Source: an uncultured Acidimicrobiales bacterium (GTDB lineage: Bacteria > Actinomycetota > Acidimicrobiia > Acidimicrobiales > CADCSY01). Taken from it: 52,392 bases of DNA. Under the pieces are notes generated by a model that was given only the letters and a program-made list of their open reading frames with translations, was not told where the DNA came from and did not search any database. Below are positions 1 to 8,700 of the stretch, one piece after another. A program made the position numbers and the translations under genes. The DNA is taken from the NCBI GenBank assembly GCA_902805555.1, contig CADCSY010000082.1, positions 1 through 52,392 of the forward strand, written 5' to 3'. Positions within the stretch are counted from its first letter, which is position 1; each line of letters opens with the position of its first letter.

Positions 1-27
1 GTGGAGGTTCGAGTCCTCCCCCCCGAG
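1..27 (+). tRNA. 3' end of a tRNA gene, cut by the window edge
   Basis: Bases 3-7 (GGAGG) and 15-19 (CCTCC) form a five-base-pair T stem around the loop TTCGAGT, followed by the seven-base 3' acceptor strand CCCCCGA and discriminator G27. No CCA is encoded. The acceptor implies a 5' end reading TCGGGGG, and a weak first pair of this kind occurs in tRNA-Gln among others, but the anticodon lies outside the window, so the identity cannot be read. Confidence 0.55.
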
Positions 28-352
28 CTGTCGTTGGAGCATGAGACCGCAGGTCACAGACCGCGCGTGCCGTAGGTCCTGCCCGGATGTCGGAGGGGTC
101 GGTCGACGCGGGCTGCGGCGCACGTCAGCCGAGCGCCTGGAGAGGCCTCGGATGGAAGGGGTGTCGGTCGGGTCGACACCCCGGATGAACCCACTCGGGG
201 CAGCGCTGGGTCGCGACGACTCGAGCCGGCCCGCGACCGGATGACGGGTCGGGTCGAACGCACAGAGTCGCGGTTGTGGCACATGTGGTAGGCATGCATG
301 CCAGTCGTTCCTGAAGCAGCAGGGATTGCTCCGTCTACCGGAAGGCATCCCG
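28..352. other. Intergenic region after the tRNA; no gene supported
   Basis: Short open frames here have no recognisable product and overlap on both strands. The only structure I see is a perfect 12-base palindrome, GGCATGCATGCC at 291-302, about 50 bases before the GAF-gene start, in a locally less GC-rich stretch that may hold the promoter (possible -10 TAGGCA at 289-294). Confidence 0.4.
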
Positions 353-1213
353 TTGTCGGACGATCGGTCACCCCGCAGCGGCGAGCTGCTGCCCCGGTAC
401 CTGCAGACCGGTGGCTCGTTCAGCGAGACGCTGGAGAGGGTGGCCGCCCTTGCGGCTGCTTCCGTGCCGGCTGCGGCCATGGCTGGCATCACGATGACGG
501 GCGAGTCGGGAGCGCCCGCCACGACGATCTTCACCGACCCGCTGGCGCGCACGATCGACGACTCGCAGTACCGGTCACGACGGGGTCCCTGCCTGGAGGC
601 GTGGCGCACCGGGAGGACCGTCGCCATCGAGATGACCGAGGCCGACGGGCGGTTCCCCGAGTTCGCCGCGGAGTGCCTGCAGCACGGCGTGCTCAGCACG
701 TTGAGCCTGCCCATGGTCACAGGGGAGCGCTGCACCGGCGCCCTGAACCTGTACGCGCACGTCGAGGACGGCTTCAGCAGCGAGGACGCCGGTGTCGGCG
801 CGAGCTTGGCGCACGCAGCGTCAGCCGTGCTTGCGAACGCACGCGCCCACCAGGAGGTCGTCGAGCTGATCGAGCGGCTCGGCAAGCCGCCGGACCTGCG
901 CGACGGGTCGCGGTCGTCCGGCCCCGGCCTGGCGGGTGCCGACCGAGAGCAGCTCGATCGTGCACCGGGAGCAGCCTCGACCGGCGCGTCTGACGAGGAC
1001 TTCGCCGCCAAGCTGCGGGTGGCGATGGACCTTCTCCGCTGGGAGCTGCGCGACCTGGTCATCCAGTCGTTCTCCTACGGGGTGGCGGGGACCGAGGCCG
1101 ACGTCGCGCAGCACCTGCGGACCGGCAACCACCTGGCCAGTGCCCGCTCGGCCGTCGTCGAGGCGACCCTCAACGACGCCTTGATCCGTGCCGGGAGCCC
1201 CTTCCGGGTCTGA
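353..1213 (+). CDS. GAF-domain sensory protein without an ANTAR tail
   Basis: A 286-residue soluble protein. The first two thirds form a GAF domain of the type found in actinobacterial GAF-ANTAR regulators: a conserved stretch around GPCLEAW, then LSLPM and GALNLYA, and a helix ending ARAHQEVVELIERL. In that family the helix runs into an RNA-binding ANTAR domain. Here a Gly/Ser-rich linker and an unfamiliar helical C-terminus of about 75 residues (AKLRVAMDLLRWELRDLV onward) take its place. I chose TTG at 353 because GGAAGG at 340-345 lies seven bases upstream; a TTG at 326 is in frame but poorly placed. The STAS gene follows on the same strand. Ligand and output are unknown. Confidence 0.75.
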   Translation: MSDDRSPRSGELLPRYLQTGGSFSETLERVAALAAASVPAAAMAGITMTGESGAPATTIFTDPLARTIDDSQYRSRRGPCLEAWRTGRTVAIEMTEADGRFPEFAAECLQHGVLSTLSLPMVTGERCTGALNLYAHVEDGFSSEDAGVGASLAHAASAVLANARAHQEVVELIERLGKPPDLRDGSRSSGPGLAGADREQLDRAPGAASTGASDEDFAAKLRVAMDLLRWELRDLVIQSFSYGVAGTEADVAQHLRTGNHLASARSAVVEATLNDALIRAGSPFRV

Positions 1214-1383
1214 CGCCCGGGCGGCGCAGCGTCCGGAGGAGCCGTCTCGGCATCCGTCACCTGCGTCCGCCGGCGACCACGAGCATGATCCGGCGGGTGT
1301 GACACATCCTGAGGCCGGGGGCCACGACATGAGCTCGATCCGCGCCGGATGGCACGGCGGGCGCACCCACAGGGCAGCACCCT

Positions 1384-1389
1384 TACAGT
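1384..1389 (+). promoter_or_regulatory. -10 hexamer TACAGT, leaderless STAS gene
   Basis: TACAGT ends seven bases before GTG 1397, the same spacing seen before many other starts in this window, so transcription should begin at or next to the start codon. Confidence 0.45.
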
Positions 1390-1396
1390 CGCCGTG

Positions 1397-1780
1397 GTGT
1401 CCCTGAACTTCGCGACGGCCGTCACGACCGAGGAGACGGCGATCGTCATCCACGTCCGAGGAGAGATCGACATCGCCACCTGCCAACGGCTGCGGGACGC
1501 GATCGAACCCCACCTGGGTCCAGGTCAGACCATCGTGCTCGACCTCTCGCACGTGGAGTTCATGGACTCGTCCAGCCTGCACATCCTCATCCAGGCCAGA
1601 GAGCGGCTGGCGCGCGAGGGCGGTTCCCTCGCCTTGCGCAACCCCTCGACTGCAGCCACTCGCCTCCTCACCGTCACCCGAGCGGAGGACCTGCTCGAGG
1701 CTGCGGCCGGCCAACCTCCTCCCGACCGGCCTGCCGGACCCGTGCTCGTGGTCGACCAGCGCCCCGACGGGCGCCTCTGA
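1397..1780 (+). CDS. STAS-domain protein, anti-sigma-factor-antagonist-like
   Basis: A 127-residue protein made almost entirely of one STAS domain. Visible are the strand VIHVRGEIDIATCQRL, the core LDLSHVEFMDSSSLHILIQA, and the following helix. The Ser in the MDSS segment is the residue that is phosphorylated by a cognate anti-sigma kinase in SpoIIAA/RsbV-like proteins. An ATG at 1349 is also in frame, but GTG 1397 sits seven bases after a -10-like TACAGT, and the STAS fold begins right after it. No partner kinase or sigma factor lies nearby; the GAF gene upstream may be functionally linked, but that is only proximity. The last 20 residues (Pro/Arg-rich) are not part of the fold. Confidence 0.8.
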   Translation: MSLNFATAVTTEETAIVIHVRGEIDIATCQRLRDAIEPHLGPGQTIVLDLSHVEFMDSSSLHILIQARERLAREGGSLALRNPSTAATRLLTVTRAEDLLEAAAGQPPPDRPAGPVLVVDQRPDGRL

Positions 1781-1931
1781 CGTCGAGCAGACGCGGCTTG
1801 CTCCATCCCAGGTGCGTTCCACGACCGGACGTCCCTGGGGAGCAGATGTCAGGCAACGAGGTGTTCCGCATGCTGGGGATGGTGTGCTCGTCCTCCATCT
1901 GAGCTCGTCGGGGTCGGCTTGAGTGGGGGGG

Positions 1932-2834
1932 ATGAGTCCCATCGTCCTCGCCCTGGGGGCGAGCCTGTTCTACGGCGGGGCAGACTTCTGGGCCGCGGGG
2001 TTGACCAGGCGCACGAGCCCGGTGGCCGTGACCACGTGGAGCCAGCTCTCGAGCGGTGTCGTGCTCATGGTGCTGTTGCTCGGAGGCGGTCAGCCGTTCG
2101 ATGCCGGCGCGCTGTGCTGGGGTGCTGTCGCAGGAGCTGCTGGCGGCCTCGGCCTGCTCCTGTACTACCGAGCCCTCGCCGCTGGTCCTGCCTCGGTGGT
2201 GGCGCCGCTGGCTGCGGCGGGCACCGCGATCCCGGTGATGGTGGGCCTCGTGCGGGGTGACCCGACCAGCGCTCTCGCCCTCCTCGGCCTGCCGCTGATC
2301 GTGGTGGGGATCACCGTGGTGGCCTTTGACGGCGGCGACGACAGGGTGTCGCCGCCGTGGGGTGCCCCGCTTCGGGGGCCCAGGGACGACGAGCCCCGGC
2401 GTGACGACACCCCACCGCGTGCCGTGCCGCTGGCACTGGTGGCCGCAGGGCTGCTCGGGGTCTTCTTCGTCCTGCTCGACGAGGGCGGCGCTGGTCAGGG
2501 CGAGCTCTCGGTGACCCTCGGGGTGCAGGTGGGTGGCCTCGCCCTCAACGCCGCCTACCTCGTCGCCACCCGTCAGTCGGCTGCGGAGCTGGCGGTCCCT
2601 GGCCGGCTCCTCGTCGCCCTGGTCCTGCTCGGAGGGTTGAACCTGGGCGGCGACGCCTCGCTCACCTTCGCGTTGGGTGCAGGTGCTCTCGGAGTTGTCA
2701 GCGTCCTGACCTCGCTCAGCCCGGTGCTCACGGCCGTACTCGCCTGGGTCGTCCTGCGCGAGCGCGCTCCACGGATCCAGCTCGTCGGCGTCGGTGTCGC
2801 CTTCCTCGGCGTGCTGCTCGTCGCCTCCGGTTGA
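1932..2834 (+). CDS. EamA/DMT-family transporter
   Basis: A 300-residue integral membrane protein with about ten predicted hydrophobic helices in two EamA repeats, the usual DMT layout and length. The two halves are separated by a charged loop (about residues 140-165, rich in Asp, Arg and Pro). The end of each half shows the typical short helix-rich pattern, for example LTSLSPVLTAVLAWVVLRE near the C-terminus. Substrates in this family are metabolites such as amino acids or nucleotide precursors and cannot be read from sequence. ATG 1932 follows a G-run that can act as a weak ribosome binding site; GTG 1923 is an alternative three codons earlier. It is convergent with the decarboxylase gene, with 20 bases between the stop codons. 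Confidence 0.85.
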   Translation: MSPIVLALGASLFYGGADFWAAGLTRRTSPVAVTTWSQLSSGVVLMVLLLGGGQPFDAGALCWGAVAGAAGGLGLLLYYRALAAGPASVVAPLAAAGTAIPVMVGLVRGDPTSALALLGLPLIVVGITVVAFDGGDDRVSPPWGAPLRGPRDDEPRRDDTPPRAVPLALVAAGLLGVFFVLLDEGGAGQGELSVTLGVQVGGLALNAAYLVATRQSAAELAVPGRLLVALVLLGGLNLGGDASLTFALGAGALGVVSVLTSLSPVLTAVLAWVVLRERAPRIQLVGVGVAFLGVLLVASG

Positions 2835-2854
2835 ACCTCCGGCGGACCGGCCCG

Positions 2855-4087
2855 CTACACCCGACCGGGTTCGGCACCGCCGACGACGACGAGCGGAGGC
2901 GGCCCGAAGCCGTTGAACGAGGATGCGTAGCTCAAGCTGTAGGCCCCGGCCACACCGATGTAGAGGTGGTCCCCGACCTCGAGATCTGCGGGCAGCCATG
3001 CGTCGTAGAACATGGTGTCGCTGGCGTCGCAGGAGGGGCCCGTCACCGTGAACGGCAGCTGCGCCGCCGTGCCGCCGTCCGGCCGTGAGGTGCGAAGCGG
3101 GAACGCCCAACGCCCGCCCGTCTGCACTGCCTCCATCATGCCGTTGTAGCCACCTGCGTCGAGGTAGACCCACGGTCCGTCATCCCGCTCGGCCACGCCG
3201 ATGATCGACGTCACCATCACACCGGAGGTGGCGACGAGCGACCGCCCCGGCTCAGCGACGAGGAGCGCTGGTGTGTAGGGCAGCTCGCTGACCGCCGTCG
3301 TGATGCCGTCGGCGATGGTCGAGATCGAGGGGACCTCTTGGGTGTAGCGAGCCGGGAACCCACCGCCGATGTCGAGCATCTGGAGGCGGACGCCCCGCTC
3401 CGCCAGGCGGCCCAGCAGCGCGCCGCACCGGGTGATCGCCTTCTGCCACGCCTTCGCGTCGGTGCACTGCGACCCCACGTGGAACGTCACGCCGTAAGGG
3501 GTGAGACCGAGTGAGCGAGCGAGCAGCAAGAGGCGCTCGGACTCCTCGAGGCCGACGCCGAACTTGCGCGAGAGGGGGAACAGGCTGCTGCTGTCATCGA
3601 CTGCGAGCCGCACGTACACGCTCGCGCCCGGCGCCTGCGTCGCGACCTTGTGGACCTCCGCAGCGGAGTCGACGGCGAAGCGGGTGACGCCTCGCCGGTG
3701 AGCAGCTGCGACGGCGGCGGGCGCCTTCACCGGGTTGCTGAACAGCACGGCGGAACCGGGCGCGCCGATCGCCTCCACGAGGGACAGCTCACCGATCGAG
3801 GCGACCTCGAACTGGCAGCCCTGGGCGGCGAGGGCCCGCAAGACCTGAGGCGCGGGGTTGCACTTCACGGCGTAGTGGATCGTGAAGGCAGGGAGGTGGC
3901 GCTGCACCTGACGGTAGGACTCCTCGACGACCCCGACGTCGCAGGCCAGGAACGGGGTCTGGTGGTGGATGCGTCGGAGCGAGGTCGACGCCAGAGCGCT
4001 CGGCGCCGGTGCCGTCGCTGGCGCCCCCCGTCGCCGGAGCTCGGTGCCTGGGACGGCTGCGTTGCTGGGACGGCCTGTGGCGAGCAC
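2855..4087 (-). CDS. Ornithine/lysine-type PLP decarboxylase (fold III)
   Basis: A 410-residue enzyme of the alanine-racemase-fold, group IV decarboxylase family, which also includes ornithine, lysine and diaminopimelate decarboxylases. The PLP lysine is in AVKCNP; further landmarks are HVGSQ, LDIGGGFP, the phosphate-binding EPGRS and the C-terminal GPSCDASD, whose Cys is the conserved active-site residue contributed across the dimer. The Cys motif and the lack of a long N-terminal domain favour ornithine or lysine decarboxylation (polyamine synthesis) over DAP. GTG 4087 is preferred because GAGGGG lies seven bases upstream; TTG 4111 is the upstream alternative. It is divergent from the GGDEF-EAL gene. 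Exact substrate is inference. Confidence 0.88.
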   Translation of the reverse strand: MLATGRPSNAAVPGTELRRRGAPATAPAPSALASTSLRRIHHQTPFLACDVGVVEESYRQVQRHLPAFTIHYAVKCNPAPQVLRALAAQGCQFEVASIGELSLVEAIGAPGSAVLFSNPVKAPAAVAAAHRRGVTRFAVDSAAEVHKVATQAPGASVYVRLAVDDSSSLFPLSRKFGVGLEESERLLLLARSLGLTPYGVTFHVGSQCTDAKAWQKAITRCGALLGRLAERGVRLQMLDIGGGFPARYTQEVPSISTIADGITTAVSELPYTPALLVAEPGRSLVATSGVMVTSIIGVAERDDGPWVYLDAGGYNGMMEAVQTGGRWAFPLRTSRPDGGTAAQLPFTVTGPSCDASDTMFYDAWLPADLEVGDHLYIGVAGAYSLSYASSFNGFGPPPLVVVGGAEPGRV

Positions 4088-4218
4088 GTGGGATCCCCTC
4101 TGTTGGAGCAAGGTCGCCAGATCTTTTGGAGGGCATCCCTCTTGGTGCCCTCAGTGGTGCGTGCAATACGCTGTGAAGCGTAGTCGATGGTGCGCGGGAA
4201 ACGGACACTTCAGGTGTT

Positions 4219-4224
4219 TAGGCT
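4219..4224 (+). promoter_or_regulatory. -10 hexamer TAGGCT of the GGDEF-EAL gene
   Basis: TAGGCT ends six bases before GTG 4231, which supports a leaderless transcript and fixes the start codon of the long protein. Just upstream (4165-4182), TACGC and GCGTA form a short inverted repeat between the two divergent genes. Confidence 0.5.
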
Positions 4225-4230
4225 CCAGTT

Positions 4231-6987
4231 GTGCACACGCGCCTCGAGGCCACGCACCACAACCACATGCGCGGTCGACGCTCGTACATCGAGGAAGCGG
4301 TGCTGGCGAGCGTCGGGCTCGCCGCCCTGATCCTGTTCGTCGTCGAGCGGAGCCGGGGGACACAGCTCCTCTCCAACGTCACCTTGCTCGCGATGTCCTT
4401 CGCAGCCGCCGCTGCGTGCTTGGTGCGCGCCGTGCGGACGACACCCGACAGCCAGCGCGTCTGGGGCTGCTTCGCCGTGTCGATGGCGTCTTGGGGGAGC
4501 GGACAGGCGGTGTGGACGTGGTACGAGCAGATCGGCGGTCGTGACCTTCCCTTCCCGTCGATCGCGGACGTGGGCTACCTGCTCGCCGTGCCGTTCGCCG
4601 TGGCCGGCCTGCTCCTCTTGCCGAGCGGGCCCGGGGCGAGGCACGGGCGGGCGCGCGTCCTGTTGGACGGGATGGTGATCGCCGCTTCGGTGTTGTTCAT
4701 CAGCTGGGAGCTCGTGCTCGAACGCAGCTTGAACGACACCTACGAGGACTGGTTGACCCGTGTCATCGGGCTGGCGTACCCGGTCGGTGACGTCATCGTC
4801 ATCACGGTCGCGCTCTCGATGTTGTCTCGTTCGTGGCGCGGCGCCCGCCTGGCGCCGACCACCCTGCTGATGGTCCTGGGAGCGACGGTCTTCATCGCGA
4901 TGGCCGACACCGGCTTCTTCTACCTCGGCATCGACGGGCGTTACGTGTCCGGCCACCCCGTCGACATCGCGTGGTACGCCGGCTTCGCTCTCCTCTACCT
5001 GGCGGCTCGACGACCTCCGGCGACGGTGTACGACGAGGAAGACCTCGGCGTACCCCGGAGGGCAGCGGTCACGCTTCCTTATCTCGCGGTTCTCGTCGCC
5101 CTGGTCGTTGCAGCTCTCGAGCGGGCGTCGGAGGAGAACCTCGGTGATGCTGCCTTCGCGATGCTCGTCGTCGTCATGGTGCTCCTGGTGTGCCGCCAGT
5201 ACGTCGCCATCCTCGAGAACGGATCGCTCGCGAGGACGTTCGAGGAGCGGGTCCAGAGCAGGACGATCGAGCTGCGGAACAAGGAGGAGCGCTTTCGCTC
5301 GCTGGTCCAGCACTCGGCCGATGTCGTCACGATCATCGACCACCACGGGTGCATCCGCTACCAGAGCCCGTCGTCGCTCACCGTCTTCGGCTACGACCAC
5401 GAAGCGCTCGTGGGGACCGACTTCGGCGCGCTCCTCGGGCCTGAGCATCGTCGGCGCCTCGCCGGTGTGTTCTGGCGAACTGGTAGGCGCACCGGGGAGC
5501 CAGAGGTCGTCGAGTACAAGCTCCGACGTCCAGATGGAACGTGGCGGCGGTGTGAGACCACCGTGACGAACCTGTTCGACGTCCCGAGCGTCGCCGGCCT
5601 CGTGCTCAACACCACCGACGTCACGGAGCGGAAGTCGCTCGAGGACCAGCTCGTGCACCAGGCGTTCCACGACCCCCTCACCTCGCTCGCCAACCGGGCC
5701 CGGTTCCATGACAGGCTCCAGCAGGCCCTCGTGCGGGCGCGCCGACACCCCAGGCCTGTCGCTGTGCTCTTCTGCGACCTGGACGGGTTCAAGGCGATCA
5801 ACGACAGCTACGGGCACTCGACCGGTGACTGCATCTTGGCCGAGGTCGCAACCCGGTTCGCGGGGTGTGTGAGGGAGGTCGACACCGTCGCTCGCCTCGG
5901 CGGCGACGAGTTCGCCATCCTGATCGAAGACGCAGGCTGCGAGACCGAGGCGTACGCCGTCGCGACACGCATCAGGGGCGCGCTGCAGGCCCCAGTCGTG
6001 CTACACGACCGTGAGCTGTTCGTGAGCGCGAGCATCGGCATCTCCGTCTCGACCGGCAACGGCGACACCCCGGACAGCCTGCTGAGCGATGCCGATCTCG
6101 CCATGTACCGGGCGAAGTCGCGCGGCGCCGGCCGTTTCGAACGCTTCAACACGTCCATGCGTCCGACGGCAGGAGTCATGGAGCTGGGCACCGACCTCCA
6201 CCGGGCCCTCAACCGCCACGAGCTCGTCCTCCACTACCAGCCGGTCCTCTCGCTCGACGACGGCCGCGTCGCTGGGATGGAGGCGCTCATCCGGTGGAAC
6301 CACCCTGAACGTGGGTTCTTGCCGGCGGAGACCTTCATCCACCTCGCTGAGCGCTCGGGCCTCATCCTCGACATCAGCCGATGGGTGCTGGCCGAGGCTT
6401 GTCACCAGACGGTCCAGCTGCAACGGCGGCGCCTTCTCGAACCGACGGCGTTCGTGGCGATCAACATCTCCGGGCACTGCGTGCACGATCCGGCACTCGT
6501 CGGGGACGTCCGAGACGCGATCGACGCCTCCGGCATCGCCCCGACGAACGTGATGCTCGAGATGACGGAGACGGTGCTGATCGGGCACTCGGAGGAGACG
6601 TTGAGGAGGTTGGAGCTGATCAAGGCCATGGGGGCACGTCTCGCCCTCGACGACTTCGGGACGGGGTACTCGTCCCTCAGCTACGTGCACCGCCTCCCCG
6701 TCGACGTGCTCAAGATCGACCAGAGCTTCGTCGAGCGGCTCGGGGACGACACCCGCACCGGCCTGGCCGAGTGGATCGTCCGCATCGGCCATGCCCTCGG
6801 GCTCGAGACGGTGGCCGAAGGCATCGAAGATGAGCAGCAGCTCCTCACGCTGCGCAGCATGGGCTGTGAGTTCGGCCAGGGGTTCCACCTCTCGCGCCCC
6901 GTCCCGATCGACGAGCTGGCCACCTTCCTCGCCATCGCCCGACCATGTACGACTCCGGCACTTGCACGGCTGCAAGGAGATGCCTAG
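4231..6987 (+). CDS. Membrane PAS-GGDEF-EAL protein (c-di-GMP turnover)
   Basis: A 918-residue inner-membrane protein. About nine hydrophobic helices fill residues 20-320, followed by a short coiled stretch, a PAS domain (about 355-475, RFRSLVQHSADVVTIID onward), a GGDEF domain (about 485-650) and an EAL domain (about 665-905). The cyclase signature GGDEF is intact at 557-561, and REVD lies exactly five residues before it, matching the RxxD product-inhibition site. The phosphodiesterase half keeps EAL (684-686), the metal-binding EMTE, DDFGTG, the KID lysine and EGIE. Both activities therefore look possible. The PAS and membrane domains suggest an unknown environmental input. A leaderless promoter marks GTG 4231. 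Confidence 0.92.
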   Translation: MHTRLEATHHNHMRGRRSYIEEAVLASVGLAALILFVVERSRGTQLLSNVTLLAMSFAAAAACLVRAVRTTPDSQRVWGCFAVSMASWGSGQAVWTWYEQIGGRDLPFPSIADVGYLLAVPFAVAGLLLLPSGPGARHGRARVLLDGMVIAASVLFISWELVLERSLNDTYEDWLTRVIGLAYPVGDVIVITVALSMLSRSWRGARLAPTTLLMVLGATVFIAMADTGFFYLGIDGRYVSGHPVDIAWYAGFALLYLAARRPPATVYDEEDLGVPRRAAVTLPYLAVLVALVVAALERASEENLGDAAFAMLVVVMVLLVCRQYVAILENGSLARTFEERVQSRTIELRNKEERFRSLVQHSADVVTIIDHHGCIRYQSPSSLTVFGYDHEALVGTDFGALLGPEHRRRLAGVFWRTGRRTGEPEVVEYKLRRPDGTWRRCETTVTNLFDVPSVAGLVLNTTDVTERKSLEDQLVHQAFHDPLTSLANRARFHDRLQQALVRARRHPRPVAVLFCDLDGFKAINDSYGHSTGDCILAEVATRFAGCVREVDTVARLGGDEFAILIEDAGCETEAYAVATRIRGALQAPVVLHDRELFVSASIGISVSTGNGDTPDSLLSDADLAMYRAKSRGAGRFERFNTSMRPTAGVMELGTDLHRALNRHELVLHYQPVLSLDDGRVAGMEALIRWNHPERGFLPAETFIHLAERSGLILDISRWVLAEACHQTVQLQRRRLLEPTAFVAINISGHCVHDPALVGDVRDAIDASGIAPTNVMLEMTETVLIGHSEETLRRLELIKAMGARLALDDFGTGYSSLSYVHRLPVDVLKIDQSFVERLGDDTRTGLAEWIVRIGHALGLETVAEGIEDEQQLLTLRSMGCEFGQGFHLSRPVPIDELATFLAIARPCTTPALARLQGDA

Positions 6988-6999
6988 AGAGTGGTTCGT

Positions 7000-7053
7000 C
7001 ATCGCGCGCTCGACGTCGCTGATGAAGATCGTCTCGGTCATCTCGAGGATTCC
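7000..7053 (-). pseudogene. Inverted remnant of an EAL domain
   Basis: Read on the minus strand, this stretch between the GGDEF-EAL stop codon and tRNA-Glu encodes GILEMTETIFISDVERAM. It fits the conserved LExTExxxxxDxxxA segment of EAL phosphodiesterases, and the intact gene next door has LEMTETVLIGHSEETL at the same place. Homology stops on both sides, there is no start codon for a domain, and the plus strand is non-coding here, so this is not a shadow frame. I infer a leftover of a second EAL gene lying in the opposite orientation. Confidence 0.4.
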
Positions 7054-7119
7054 GGCGGCCCCACCACCTGGACCTCCGACCGGTGGATGATCGGTGGTGA
7101 GGCGGGCCCCGGCGGGCGC

Positions 7120-7125
7120 TACCAT
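7120..7125 (+). promoter_or_regulatory. -10 hexamer TACCAT of tRNA-Glu
   Basis: TACCAT ends 21 bases before the mature 5' end of tRNA-Glu, the normal distance for a tRNA promoter with a short leader. No clear -35 element is visible. Confidence 0.4.
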
Positions 7126-7146
7126 CTGGGACCGCAGCACCAGCAC

Positions 7147-7219
7147 GGCCTGTTCGTCTAGGGGCCTAGGACACCGCCCTCTCACGGCGGCAACACGGGT
7201 TCGAATCCCGTACAGGCTA
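7147..7219 (+). tRNA. tRNA-Glu (anticodon CTC)
   Basis: A complete 73-base cloverleaf without encoded CCA. The acceptor GGCCTGT pairs with ACAGGCT (first pair G-U), the anticodon stem CCGCC/GGCGG encloses the loop CTCTCAC with CTC at 7181-7183, and the T stem ACGGG/CCCGT encloses TTCGAAT. It decodes GAG. A GC-rich stem-loop follows at 7223-7250. Confidence 0.95.
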
Positions 7220-7222
7220 CGA

Positions 7223-7250
7223 GCTGCCCCCGGCCCGGGGGCGCGGCAGC
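7223..7250 (+). terminator. GC-rich stem-loop after tRNA-Glu
   Basis: Outer arms GCTG/CAGC and inner arms CCCCC/GGGGG (7227-7231 with 7237-7241) form a strong hairpin immediately after the tRNA. It has no U-tract, as is common for terminators in very GC-rich actinomycetes. Confidence 0.45.
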
Positions 7251-7393
7251 GAGCGACCGAGGCCCGGCCGAGAGGTCGGGCTCCGTCGTTCCCGGCGGGG
7301 GGCGGGAGCCACCGCCCAGCGCCCCGCCCGGCCGGGTGGGCCAGACTGGATCGACGAGGTCGACGGCCGGCCTCTGCCTCAGGAGGGTGTGCG

Positions 7394-8680
7394 ATGGCGT
7401 GGGACTTCTCGACCGAGCCCGAGTTCCAGGAGCAGCTCGACTGGGTGGAACGGTTCTGCCGTGAGGAGGTCGAGCCGTTCGACCTCGTCTTCCCCGCTGC
7501 GGTCCGGTCGAAGGACCCGAAGATCCGGGCGCTCGTCCAGGGGCTCCAGCAGCAGGTGAAGGACCGGGGCCTGTGGGCGCTGTTCCTCGACGAGGAGCTC
7601 GGTGGCCCCGGGTTCGGGCAGCTCAAGCTGGCCCTGATCAACGAGATCCTCGGTCGCTACCCGGCCGCTCCCGGCTTCTTCGGCACCGCCGCCCCCGACA
7701 CCGGGAACATGGAGCTGCTGGCCATGTACGGCACCCCCGAGCAGAAGGAGCGGTGGCTGTACCCGCTCATGAACCAGGAGATCTGGTCGGCGTACTCGAT
7801 GACCGAGCCCCAGGGCGGCTCCGACCCGAACCTGTTCAAGACGAACGCCATCCGTGACGGCGAGGAGTGGGTGATCAACGGCGAGAAGTGGTTCACGAGC
7901 GCCGGCCGCTACGCCGACATCCTCTTCGTGATGACGACCAGCGGCATGTTCGTGGTCCCCAAGGACGCCCCCGGCGTCGAGTTCGTGGAGGGCGGGCCGC
8001 GGTCGCACTCACACATCCGCTACAACGACGTCCGCGTGCCGCTCGACCACCTGCTCGGTCCGGAGGACGGGGCCAAGGTGCTCGCGCAGCGGCGACTCGG
8101 CGGCGGTCGCATCCACCACGCCATGCGCTCGATCGCCCAGTGCAAGCTCGCCTTCGACATGATGTGCGAGCGGGCCCTCAGCCGGGAGGCCCACGGCAAG
8201 GTCATCGCCGAGCACCAGATGGTGCAGGAGGCGATCGCCGACTCCTACGCCGACATCAACATGCTCCGCCTGCTCGTGCTCTGGACGGCCTGGACGATCG
8301 ACAACTCGAGCACGCAGCAGGCGAGGACCCAGATCGCAGCGTGCAAGTACACCTGCGCCAAGGTCTTGAAGGACGTCTCGTACCGGGCCATCCACATCTA
8401 CGGGTCGCTCGGGACCACCGACCTCACGCCGTTGCAGGCGATGTGGGCGGGCGCACCGACGATGAGCGTCATGGACGGCGTCGACGAGGTGCACAAGGTC
8501 ACCGTGGCCCGCAACGTGCTCAAGGACCACCGCCCCCACGAGGGCCTCTGGCCGACCGAGTACTACCCGCACAAGCGCGAGGCGGCCCGCAAGAAGTTCG
8601 AGGCCCTCTTCGCCGAGGATCCCGAGCTCGAGCGCTACGCCGACGGGATCGCGAAGTACATGGCGAACCGCAACCGCTGA
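7394..8680 (+). CDS. Acyl-CoA dehydrogenase family protein
   Basis: A 428-residue cytoplasmic flavoenzyme of about the usual family length. The family pattern includes YSMTEPQGGSDP (FAD/substrate contact), the NGEKWFTSAG strand in the middle beta domain, and a C-terminal helical domain with YGSLGTTDLTPL and the segment MDGVDEVHKVTVARNVL, which resembles ACAD10/11-like dehydrogenases rather than short-chain enzymes. The likely reaction is alpha,beta-desaturation of an acyl-CoA with electrons passed to ETF. AGGAGG at 7381-7386 lies seven bases before ATG 7394 and fixes the start; the open frame running back through the tRNA is not coding. It stands alone, ending at a strong terminator. Confidence 0.9.
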   Translation: MAWDFSTEPEFQEQLDWVERFCREEVEPFDLVFPAAVRSKDPKIRALVQGLQQQVKDRGLWALFLDEELGGPGFGQLKLALINEILGRYPAAPGFFGTAAPDTGNMELLAMYGTPEQKERWLYPLMNQEIWSAYSMTEPQGGSDPNLFKTNAIRDGEEWVINGEKWFTSAGRYADILFVMTTSGMFVVPKDAPGVEFVEGGPRSHSHIRYNDVRVPLDHLLGPEDGAKVLAQRRLGGGRIHHAMRSIAQCKLAFDMMCERALSREAHGKVIAEHQMVQEAIADSYADINMLRLLVLWTAWTIDNSSTQQARTQIAACKYTCAKVLKDVSYRAIHIYGSLGTTDLTPLQAMWAGAPTMSVMDGVDEVHKVTVARNVLKDHRPHEGLWPTEYYPHKREAARKKFEALFAEDPELERYADGIAKYMANRNR

Positions 8681-8700
8681 CCCGCCTGCGGCCCGACGCG

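Noticed and set aside
41-371. Short open frames on both strands after the first tRNA
   Set aside because: No start signal, Arg/Ser/Pro-rich composition and no family resemblance.
7094-7393. N-terminal extension of the first acyl-CoA dehydrogenase
   Set aside because: The frame would pass through tRNA-Glu; AGGAGG at 7381 marks ATG 7394 as the start.
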